A model generated the notes under the pieces. The model did no database searches and had not been told where the DNA came from. It saw nothing but the letters and a program-made list of their open reading frames with translations. Of a stretch of DNA of 64,000 nucleotides, positions 25,001-32,686 are shown one piece after another. Position 1 is the first letter of the stretch; every line of letters starts with the position of its first letter. Origin of the DNA: Ardenticatenaceae bacterium (GTDB taxonomy: Bacteria > Chloroflexota > Anaerolineae > Promineifilales > Promineifilaceae); contig JACKBS010000015.1 in assembly GCA_020634435.1 (NCBI GenBank), forward strand, positions 179,415 through 243,414, written 5' to 3'. A program made the position numbers and the translations under genes.

Positions 25001-25057
25001 GGAAGTCGGAAGTGAAAAGTTAAAAGTGAAAAGTGGGCCAGTTGTGACCACTTTTCA
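25001..25057. repeat. Intergenic repeat array, AGTGAAAAGT family
   Basis: GGAAGTCGGAAGTGAAAAGT and AAAAGTGAAAAGTGGGCC units, followed by the inverse GGGCC...GACCACTTTTC. It lies upstream of the enoyl-CoA hydratase gene. Confidence 0.7.
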
Positions 25058-25090
25058 GGCAAGGCTGCTGCTATGCTACCACTGGCGGCT

Positions 25091-25129
25091 AAAAAACAAA
25101 AACGTAGCTCGGCAAATGTCCGAGCTACG
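25091..25129 (-). terminator. Intrinsic terminator of the small acidic-protein gene
   Basis: On the minus strand, CGTAGCTCGG-ACATTTG-CCGAGCTACG is a perfect 10-base stem followed by TTTTTGTTTTTT. It lies about 45 bases past the stop at 25175. Confidence 0.85.
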
Positions 25130-25174
25130 CTGAAATTTGTTATGTGATTGTGAGGAAACGGCCGTTACGAAAAT

Positions 25175-25552
25175 CTACGGGTAAAACGGATCGTCGTCTT
25201 CGTCGCCGTCGTCCATCTCTTCCATTTCTTCGATGTCATCCAGCGGCAGCGCCACCCAAAGCATCAGCGCTTCGCCCTCATCCAAATGCTCCAGGCGCAA
25301 CGAGACCACATCCACCTGCTGGCGCATCCGCATCTCATCGGGGAAGTCCAGACGGACGGGGCGGCCAACCTTCCAGGCATTACGGCATCGTTCCATGATA
25401 TCCTCGCCGTTGCCGGTGCGCAGATGGCACACCGCCACCAGCCGATCTTCCGGTCCTTCCAGCACCGACTGCACCCAGTCCACAGGCGTAGGGCGGAATT
25501 CCGGGGTTGGTCCTTCAATGATCGTAATTAATTCGGGTTCAAATGCAGACAT
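25175..25552 (-). CDS. Small protein with acidic tail, unknown function
   Basis: A 125-residue protein. The body looks like a small beta barrel with GRPVRLDFPDEMRM near residue 64, resembling OB-fold segments. No zinc-ribbon cysteines are seen. The C-terminal 20 residues are almost all Asp, Glu, Met and Gly (IEEMEEMDDGDEDDDPFYP). It is a single-gene unit with its own strong terminator. Function is not recognised. Confidence 0.65.
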   Translation of the reverse strand: MSAFEPELITIIEGPTPEFRPTPVDWVQSVLEGPEDRLVAVCHLRTGNGEDIMERCRNAWKVGRPVRLDFPDEMRMRQQVDVVSLRLEHLDEGEALMLWVALPLDDIEEMEEMDDGDEDDDPFYP

Positions 25553-25747
25553 GTTGTATCCAATAACTCGTTATATGGCTTTATGGCCATCTTGTGGCTA
25601 AACGCCACAGCACGTTCACAATAGTACAGATTCGCAAGGTGCTTGGCAACCATTTTTTGTAAATTTTACCTTATTCTTTATTCTATCGTAGAATACATCC
25701 CTCAGTCAGTACTCATTTAGGGATCTACAAAAATAGTCTAAACAATT

Positions 25748-27241
25748 ATGCCTAAAATATCCTCTAAGCATTGGCAAATACTTACCGTGGGCTGCATTAT
25801 TTTATATATAGCTACAAGCATTGTGTTCATTTTTTATGGGGAACTAAATGCAGATGAAGGTTGGTATTTGTACGCGGGAAAGTTAGTTTACAGTGGAGAT
25901 ATTCTCTACAAAGATTTTGCTTTTACTCAAACCCCTTTACTCCCATACGTCTATGGTTTTTTTCAAAACTTCAGTAGTTCTCCTTTATTTTTAGGAAGGA
26001 CAATATCTGTTATTTTATCAACAACAGCCCTTTTCTTTTCTGTTCAAGCCGCCAAGAAAATTGGTGGGGCAACTGCCAGTGCCCTAACGGCGATATTATG
26101 GACAACATTCACGTACGGCATTTATTATCAGTCTATAACCAAAACGTATGCTTTGCTACTCTTTTTCCTGTCTGGTGCAGTCTATTTTGTTCTAGCTAAC
26201 AAAAACCAAGAAAAAGAACGAGTTCTTGTTTCTGCCTTCGTAATATTGGCATCCCTCACTCGACTTTCAGCACTGTTTTTTGCGATACCAATTTTAATAT
26301 ACACCTTTCTTAAGGGAACAAGAACTACAAAACTAATCATTGTTATTTTGTGTGCTGCCGCCATAGTTTTCTTTGGATTCTTAGCCTTCTCAAACTGGCC
26401 TGCTACATATTGGAATATAATTTTGCATCATACAAACCAGTGGGGAAATATTTCAAATATTGAAAAAGTAAAAACAATCCTGTTTCAACGATTACCACTC
26501 CTTTTATTAGCTTTCCCCACTTATGCAATCTTACTAATTGCAATAGTTGGACTCAACTTTACCGCCTTTTTGACTTTTTTACGGAATAATCAAGCTATCT
26601 TTCTTGTTCTAATCAGTTTGATAATGTTTACATTGCCTAATTTAGCCTCTGGCGGTTTTTACAGCGAATATTTTATACCCCTACTCTTTTTATTATTTCC
26701 AATTTTGAGTTCCGTTATCGTCGCACTCTGGTCAAGTCAGTCAAAAGCCTCAAGAATGGCTTTACAAGTAATTCTTTTGTCTACGTTTATTCTTGGCTTT
26801 CTTCGCGGGGGCAATGAATATGTGGATACTTCTGGCGGAGAGTTACCAATTTATGAAGTGCAACAATTAGCAGATATTGTCCAAGCTAATAGTAATACAG
26901 ATGATTTGGTTTTTGCGTTTGAGGGATTATGGATTGCTATCGAAGCCAAGCGGCTTACGTTGCCAAACATGACTATGGCTCAATTCTCATATTTTGAAGG
27001 GGATAGCAATAAGGCGGTTCAATATCATTTAATTAATGACGAAATGATTATTGAGGCTATTCAAAAGCGAGAGCCAAGGATACTTATTTTGACAAGATAT
27101 GATTGGGATTTATTAAATACCTCAGATAAGTTTGAAGATATTAAAAACTCTATCCTTGCAAACTATACGCTGTTCATTTCACAAGATAATTTTGGTCAGA
27201 CGCAAGATTATGTAGAAATATATTTTCGTGGCTCTCCATAA
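25748..27241 (+). CDS. Membrane glycosyltransferase, GT39/ArnT-like, probably acquired
   Basis: A 497-residue protein with ten or more hydrophobic helices. The first external loop carries ELNADEGWYLYAGKLV near residue 33, whose Asp-Glu pair matches the catalytic acids of lipid-linked-sugar transferases (PMT/ArnT/PF13231). YKDFAFTQTPLLPYVYGFF follows, another family hallmark. It would move a sugar from a polyprenyl-phosphate donor to an outside acceptor. The gene is clearly A/T-richer than its neighbours, uses A/T-ending codons and has no ACGGCCGT octamer, pointing to recent transfer. Confidence 0.8.
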   Translation: MPKISSKHWQILTVGCIILYIATSIVFIFYGELNADEGWYLYAGKLVYSGDILYKDFAFTQTPLLPYVYGFFQNFSSSPLFLGRTISVILSTTALFFSVQAAKKIGGATASALTAILWTTFTYGIYYQSITKTYALLLFFLSGAVYFVLANKNQEKERVLVSAFVILASLTRLSALFFAIPILIYTFLKGTRTTKLIIVILCAAAIVFFGFLAFSNWPATYWNIILHHTNQWGNISNIEKVKTILFQRLPLLLLAFPTYAILLIAIVGLNFTAFLTFLRNNQAIFLVLISLIMFTLPNLASGGFYSEYFIPLLFLLFPILSSVIVALWSSQSKASRMALQVILLSTFILGFLRGGNEYVDTSGGELPIYEVQQLADIVQANSNTDDLVFAFEGLWIAIEAKRLTLPNMTMAQFSYFEGDSNKAVQYHLINDEMIIEAIQKREPRILILTRYDWDLLNTSDKFEDIKNSILANYTLFISQDNFGQTQDYVEIYFRGSP

Positions 27242-27258
27242 ATATAGCTTTCTACAAT

Positions 27259-28248
27259 TCAAATATGTGCCAAGCTAATCCCCGTTAATTTTTCTAACTT
27301 GGTAAGCTGTTCACGCGTGCCAATCACAATGAGTTCGTCGCCAGCTTGCAGTACGGTGTGCGCATCGGGAATGTAGGAATGGTTTTCGCGCAGCATGGCA
27401 ATGATAGAGACGCCCGTCTCCTGGCGGATGTTAGCCTGCCCTACAGTACGGCCAACCAGTTCCGAAGTCTCACTGACGATCAACTCCTCGACCCACAGCT
27501 CAATGCCGCCATCCAGCGTCACCACATCAAAAAAGTCGGTGACGTGCGGCCGTATGATGATATTGGCCATGTGCTGCCCGCCAATCTGGTAGGGCGACAC
27601 CACGCGGTTAGCTCCGGCGCGGCGCATTTTGCGCTCGTTTTCGGCATCCACCGAGCGGGTCACAATGTATAAATTGGCGTTCAACGCCCGAGCCGAGAGT
27701 ACAATGAACAAGTTGCGGGCATCCTCGCCGGTACAGACCAACACGCCCCAGGCTCGTTCAATGCCCGCCTGCTGTAACACTTCATCTTTGGTGGCATCAC
27801 CGATCAGATAGGGCAAATCGAGGTCATCAAGTACGGCCGTTTTCCCCCCATCTCGTTCAATGACTACCACCTGCCGCTTGCTGCCCAACAGTGCCGTAAC
27901 CGCACTCTGCCCCACACGACCGTAACCGCACACAATCACGTGATTTTCCAAACTTTCAATAAGTCGCTTCATGCGTCTTTTTCTCCAGGAGTTGCCCAAA
28001 TTGGCCGTCAGCAGGTAATCCAAACCATAAGCCACAAAGGCCACTCCAGCCACCAACAGCACAACGGTGAAGATACGGCCGTACAAGCTCAACGCCCGCA
28101 CCTCGCCAAAACCCACTGTGCTTAAAGTAATAGCCGTCATGTAGAACGCGTCCACAAAATTCCAGCCCTCAATGAGCATGTACCCAGCGGTACCCAGCGC
28201 AAAAAGCAAAAATGGAATTAACAGGAGGGCGAGAAAACGACGGTTCAT
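27259..28248 (-). CDS. Two-helix potassium channel with RCK (TrkA-N/TrkA-C) domains
   Basis: A 329-residue protein. TM1 is about 5-25, the pore loop has filter TVGFGE (44-49), and TM2 is about 58-80. An RCK Rossmann domain follows from HVIVCGYGRVGQSAV (about 103), then a TrkA-C domain (about 240-329). This is the MthK/Kch layout. The filter TVGFG differs from TVGYG by Tyr to Phe, which is tolerated in some K+ channels. Gating by Ca, nucleotides or similar ligands on the RCK ring is expected. The Nudix gene lies 10 bases upstream on the same strand. Confidence 0.88.
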   Translation of the reverse strand: MNRRFLALLLIPFLLFALGTAGYMLIEGWNFVDAFYMTAITLSTVGFGEVRALSLYGRIFTVVLLVAGVAFVAYGLDYLLTANLGNSWRKRRMKRLIESLENHVIVCGYGRVGQSAVTALLGSKRQVVVIERDGGKTAVLDDLDLPYLIGDATKDEVLQQAGIERAWGVLVCTGEDARNLFIVLSARALNANLYIVTRSVDAENERKMRRAGANRVVSPYQIGGQHMANIIIRPHVTDFFDVVTLDGGIELWVEELIVSETSELVGRTVGQANIRQETGVSIIAMLRENHSYIPDAHTVLQAGDELIVIGTREQLTKLEKLTGISLAHI

Positions 28249-28258
28249 AGATGCGAGA

Positions 28259-29221
28259 TTAGCAAAGAAAACTACCTGCGTCTAGATATTGACAAAGCAA
28301 AACAAAATAGTCGCGCCAGGTGGATGATGGCATGCCATTCAAAAACTCAGCTGGGGTCTGCCAGCGCAGCGCTGCCACTTCACTGAGCTCCGGTTGCGGC
28401 TGTCCGCCAATCACGTGGGCCAGAAAAACCGCACCCACATTCTGCACCTGGTCTCCATTGGCATACGTGTGCTGGAAATCTGGCCCGCTGTACACGCCGA
28501 GCAAGCGATCCAGTTCAATGTGCAGCCCCGTTTCTTCAAACGTTTCGCGTACGGCCGTTTGCGCCACGTTCTCACCCAAATCAGAAAAGCCCGCTGGGAA
28601 AGCCCACACCTTATTATCTTGTCGCTGGATGGTAAGCAAACGGCCGTCTTCTCGCATCACTACCGCCATCGCCCCCACCGCAATCAACAGATCATGGCCG
28701 ATGAACGGCCGTACCACCCCAATCTGGTCCTGGGTATGCACCGCCGCATACGGTAGCGAAAAGGCGGGCTCGCCTGCCACCAAAGTATCGCGCACCATAT
28801 CAGCATACCACAGCGGCAAATCCATGTGGGCCACTTCCTCCGGCGCAAAAAACGCCTGGGACGTGGTTTCTATGCCGTCCGGCTGTGCGTTACCGCCCGT
28901 CACCTGCCCTGTCAGGCAGATGGTGAACTGCTGCACCTGGTCGCCGTTGGGGTAAGTCACATCGTACCGGGGATGTGTGTAAACGCCGACCAACGTCAGC
29001 GGTCCGGCAATGAGGCCCGTTTCCTCCAACAGCTCCCGCCGGGCACACGCTTCGATATCTTCCCCCAGCTCCATTACCCCACCCGGCAAGCCCCAAAAAT
29101 CAAAATCAGACCGGCGCTGGAGGAGAATACGGCCGTTTTCATCCCGCAGCACCACCGTCCCAAACACCAAAAATATTTTGCGCGAGCCTACCTTGCCCCG
29201 CAGCCATACAATGTAAGACAT
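28259..29221 (-). CDS. Protein with two tandem Nudix hydrolase domains
   Basis: A 320-residue protein. Domain 1 (about 15-150) has the full Nudix box GGVMELGEDIEACARREL...EETGL at about 47-70. Domain 2 (about 165-310) has a second full box (GFSDLGENVAQTAVRE...EETGL at about 209-232). The two halves are clearly paralogous and each is normal length, so this is an internal duplication. Both keep the metal-binding RExxEE glutamates, so both may cleave nucleoside-diphosphate-linked substrates. Substrates are not predictable. It is likely co-transcribed with the K+ channel downstream. Confidence 0.85.
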   Translation of the reverse strand: MSYIVWLRGKVGSRKIFLVFGTVVLRDENGRILLQRRSDFDFWGLPGGVMELGEDIEACARRELLEETGLIAGPLTLVGVYTHPRYDVTYPNGDQVQQFTICLTGQVTGGNAQPDGIETTSQAFFAPEEVAHMDLPLWYADMVRDTLVAGEPAFSLPYAAVHTQDQIGVVRPFIGHDLLIAVGAMAVVMREDGRLLTIQRQDNKVWAFPAGFSDLGENVAQTAVRETFEETGLHIELDRLLGVYSGPDFQHTYANGDQVQNVGAVFLAHVIGGQPQPELSEVAALRWQTPAEFLNGMPSSTWRDYFVLLCQYLDAGSFLC

Positions 29222-29345
29222 TTAACCTCCACAAACTGACTGCCAAACGTGCGTTTGGGCAGTGTAAAACGTATCCCCCAAAGGTCCTGTTTTTTTCACG
29301 TCGCCTTAACTCGTTACCAGAGGTAAATCCTTTACCATACCCTGG

Positions 29346-31607
29346 ATGAAGTATCAAAATTTGCGCTCACGGCTCATCGCCGCCCGTACCAGGCTTGGCT
29401 TAGGCATTGGTACAAAAATCATACTGCCGTACTTCTTACTGACGCTGGTTGTCGCCAGCGTCGGTGCTTACGTAGTGACCAACCTTGTTGCCAGCTCGCT
29501 CGAAGAGAGAATCACCAACCAACTCCTTGATGCGGGCCAGATTGTAGCCGAAGGCATGGTGCGCCACGAAGAACAGCGGCTGCAAACCCTGCGCACCGTT
29601 GTGGGTACAACCGGCATTCCGCTTGCCGTGGCTGAAAATGACGCCGATACATTGGCCGAACTGACACCTCAAATCATCATTAACAGCAATACCGATGCCG
29701 TCATTTTGCTCAACATGGACGGCATTGAAGTGTATGGCTGGCAGCGGCTGACCTCGGCCACCGACACGGAAGGGTTCACCCGCCGTGGCGCTGATTTTTC
29801 AGACGTGGAAGCCGTGCAGCAAACGCTGCGCAATGAACCGGATGCTGTCGGCGTGCGCCAGGTATTTATTACTGAAACCGAAGATGGCTTGATGATTTTT
29901 ACCACCTCACCGCTTTTTTACGAAGGTGAGCAGGTGGGCGCCGCGCTGGTAGGCACTTACAGTCGCCGCATGATGCTGGAATTGACCCTCAGCGCCGTAG
30001 CCCGCGTCACGCTCTATGATGCCGAAGGGAACGTGGTAGACACATCTTTGGGTGGCGGCGAAATTGGCATCAACGCGCTTTACCGGGACAACCCAGAAAT
30101 GTTTGCAGAAGTGGTCAGTCGGCTGAAGGAATCACCCGAGCAATATGCGCTGGTAAGCAGCACCGCCAGCAGCCAGGTGCCGCTGCGCCGTCTGTTGGTG
30201 CTAGACCAACTGTACGTGCTGGCCTATGGCGATTGGCGACTGCGCGGGCAGTCGTTTGGTATGTACAGCGTCGCCCTGCCCAGCAATTTTATCGCCAGCA
30301 CCATTTCTGTGAGCCGCCAGCAGTTCACCTCCATTTTTACACTGGCGATTGTGGCCGTTTTTATCGGCGGTTTTTTGATTGCCCGGCGCATTACAAATCC
30401 AATTCAGCATTTGGTGGATACGGCCGTTGCCGTTACCAACGGCGATCTCAACCGGCGCTCCAACCTCACTGGTCGCGATGAAGTGGGCCAGCTTTCACGC
30501 TCCTTCGACGAAATGACGGCTGCCCTGGCCGAACGCAACCAAGAGCTAAACCAGCAGCGCAGTCAGCTCAAAGCCATTCTAGACAGTATCGTCGATGGCA
30601 TCATCGTGCTGGACACTAACGACCACATCCTGAGCCTCAATCCGGCCGCCGAACAGCTGCTGGCCGATCTGTCGCGCGATTTCTTCTCTGGCCCCATGCG
30701 CGAGCTGAGCACCAACGCCAACGGACTCAACGCCAAAGCCATCACCAGCATGAACGAGCTAATATCGCTGCCCGCTACCACCCGGCTGCCGCGCCGCTAC
30801 CAGGTGGGCAACCGTGTGTTGAGTGCCCTGTCCGCACCAGTCATCGACAAGCATGAGGTGCAAATAGGCACGGTGATTGTGATGCGCGACATCACCCGCG
30901 AAGTTGAAGCTGATAATCTCAAGTCGGCCTTCATCACGTCAATTTCCCATGAGCTGCGCACGCCGCTGACGGTCATCAAAGCATACACCAACCTGATGCA
31001 GACCAAGGCCAACGGGCACATGGATGATAACCAAAAGCAGTTCATCAAATACATCAACAAGGGCAGCGAAGAGCTGGAACATCACATTGAGCAGCTCATC
31101 CGCATCTCTGAAATTGAAGCGGGCACCATCAGCATGATCATGCGGCCAGTGAATATGCAGAGCCTAGTAGACAGCGCTGTCACCCGCTGGCATGACCGGT
31201 TTGCCCAAAAAGAAATTGGTCTAGAAGTAACCGTGCCGGATGAGGGGCTGTGGGTCCAGGCGGATGCGGAACACCTGACACGGGCCATCGAGAATTTGCT
31301 GAGCAATGCGCTCACCTACACGCCAGAAGGCGGCCACGTGGAGCTGGCGCTGACCAATCACAACAACGCGGTGCGTTTGGATGTGCTGGACAATGGCATC
31401 GGCATCGCGGTGGCGGACCATCCCCATTTGTTCAACCGCTTCTTCCGGGCCAACAACAACGTAAATTTCGCCGCGCGCGGCGTCGGATTGGGGCTGTACA
31501 TCACCCGCACGGTTGTGGAACTGCACGGCGGCCAAGTTAGCGTGGACAGTGAATTTGGCGTGGGCAGCACGTTTTCGATTGAGCTGCCATTGATGGAGCT
31601 GGCCTGA
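29346..31607 (+). CDS. Sensor histidine kinase (CACHE-HAMP-PAS-HisKA)
   Basis: A 753-residue protein. TM1 is about 24-47, an extracellular CACHE-type sensor spans about 50-325, and TM2 is about 328-350. HAMP (RRITNPIQHLVDTA) and PAS (AILDSIVDGIIVLDTNDHI) follow. HisKA has the phosphoacceptor His near 535 (SISHELRTPLTV). HATPase_c has N-box ENLLSNALTY near 650 and the G1/G2 boxes DNGIGI and GVGLGL. It senses an unknown outside signal. No response regulator gene is adjacent. Its TGA overlaps the ATG of the next gene (TGATG), so the two are translationally coupled. Confidence 0.9.
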   Translation: MKYQNLRSRLIAARTRLGLGIGTKIILPYFLLTLVVASVGAYVVTNLVASSLEERITNQLLDAGQIVAEGMVRHEEQRLQTLRTVVGTTGIPLAVAENDADTLAELTPQIIINSNTDAVILLNMDGIEVYGWQRLTSATDTEGFTRRGADFSDVEAVQQTLRNEPDAVGVRQVFITETEDGLMIFTTSPLFYEGEQVGAALVGTYSRRMMLELTLSAVARVTLYDAEGNVVDTSLGGGEIGINALYRDNPEMFAEVVSRLKESPEQYALVSSTASSQVPLRRLLVLDQLYVLAYGDWRLRGQSFGMYSVALPSNFIASTISVSRQQFTSIFTLAIVAVFIGGFLIARRITNPIQHLVDTAVAVTNGDLNRRSNLTGRDEVGQLSRSFDEMTAALAERNQELNQQRSQLKAILDSIVDGIIVLDTNDHILSLNPAAEQLLADLSRDFFSGPMRELSTNANGLNAKAITSMNELISLPATTRLPRRYQVGNRVLSALSAPVIDKHEVQIGTVIVMRDITREVEADNLKSAFITSISHELRTPLTVIKAYTNLMQTKANGHMDDNQKQFIKYINKGSEELEHHIEQLIRISEIEAGTISMIMRPVNMQSLVDSAVTRWHDRFAQKEIGLEVTVPDEGLWVQADAEHLTRAIENLLSNALTYTPEGGHVELALTNHNNAVRLDVLDNGIGIAVADHPHLFNRFFRANNNVNFAARGVGLGLYITRTVVELHGGQVSVDSEFGVGSTFSIELPLMELA

Positions 31608-32446
31608 TGCGCACCTCGCCGATGATTCCTCCGGCGTCGCTGCCGGATGCGCCGGAATCGCTCAGGGCGCAACATTCGCGGCGCAACATGTACGCAGTGC
31701 TGCTGCTGGCGTTGATTCTCAACTTTGCCTGCATTTTTTCGGCGATGTGGTTAGGACTAAATTTACGGCCGTTACCCATCCTCAAAACCAGCATTTTGGC
31801 CCAATCCCAGGCTGATTATGACGCGGAGTTCAACTTTGCCTTTGCGCCTTTAGACCCCACCATCGCTGCGGCCTCGGAAGAAGAGCTGAACAATTTACGC
31901 GAGGAAAACACGCCCGTTCCCGAAGAAACGCCGATCAGCATTATCCCCTTCCCACCAACCATTACACCTTCACCCACCCCATCGTTAACGCCATCAGCGA
32001 CGGCCAGCGCTACGGCCGTTCCGCCCAGCACAACCCCAACGGCCACCCAAACCGCAACGGCCGTTCTGCCAACCGCCACACACACACCTACCCAAACGCC
32101 AACGCTTCGCCCCAGCAGCACAAGCACCCCATCGGCAACGAGCACGCCAGGCAACACAGCTACGCCCCAGCCCACCATTCAACCATCCAGCACCCCACAA
32201 CCGTCTAGCACGGCAACGGCCGTTCCGCCCACCGCCACATTCACGAGCACACCACAGCCACCCACAGCCACACCTTCAGCGACGCCGCTGCCTAGCCCCA
32301 CGGCAACCACACTGCCAACGGCAACACCATCCAACACGCCGGGCACACCAACACCGCTGCCCAGCCCAACCCATTCGCCCACACCGACAAATACCTTCGT
32401 GGCCACGCCCATCGATCCCACACCAACCAACACCACGACCCCCTGA
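31607..32446 (+). CDS. Single-pass membrane protein with long Pro/Thr/Ser-rich exterior
   Basis: A 279-residue protein: short cytosolic N-terminus, one helix (about 28-50), then about 60 ordinary residues and some 170 residues made nearly only of Thr, Pro, Ser and Ala (patterns like TPTPSLTPSATASATAVPP). Such stretches are extended, often O-glycosylated, cell-wall-spanning stalks. Three copies of the ACGGCCGT octamer encode Thr-Ala-Val within the stalk. Being coupled to the histidine kinase suggests it may help sense the cell surface. No catalytic domain is present. Confidence 0.65.
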   Translation: MRTSPMIPPASLPDAPESLRAQHSRRNMYAVLLLALILNFACIFSAMWLGLNLRPLPILKTSILAQSQADYDAEFNFAFAPLDPTIAAASEEELNNLREENTPVPEETPISIIPFPPTITPSPTPSLTPSATASATAVPPSTTPTATQTATAVLPTATHTPTQTPTLRPSSTSTPSATSTPGNTATPQPTIQPSSTPQPSSTATAVPPTATFTSTPQPPTATPSATPLPSPTATTLPTATPSNTPGTPTPLPSPTHSPTPTNTFVATPIDPTPTNTTTP

Positions 32447-32493
32447 TCTTCGCCAAAACGGGCCGTTTTTCACAGCAGTTCACCCGTTTAATT

Positions 32494-32522
32494 TTGGCAC
32501 TCCCCAGACCATCATCTATAAT
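32494..32522 (+). promoter_or_regulatory. Sigma-70-type promoter for the permease operon
   Basis: TTGGCA at 32494-32499, 17-base spacer, TATAAT at 32517-32522. The predicted start near 32529 leaves a leader of about 155 bases before ATG 32687. The leader contains an inverted pair (CCACGTAGGGG type, about 32649-32668) but matches no riboswitch that could be recognised. Confidence 0.65.
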
Positions 32523-32686
32523 CTTGATAATGCCCGATCGTCCTATCAATTGAATCCATCAAATAAGTGAACCTGGGCAGCATCCCTTGTTTGAACACCT
32601 CACTCCCCAGTTGTGCATTCGAAAATAATCGAAGCTTCAACCCCATCGTGGACCCCTACGTGGAGTGGATTTCTGGAGACTGACCG

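Noticed and set aside
32530..32686. Leader of the permease gene as a lysine or other known riboswitch
   Set aside because: No recognisable conserved core of any known class could be found. Only a weak inverted pair is present.
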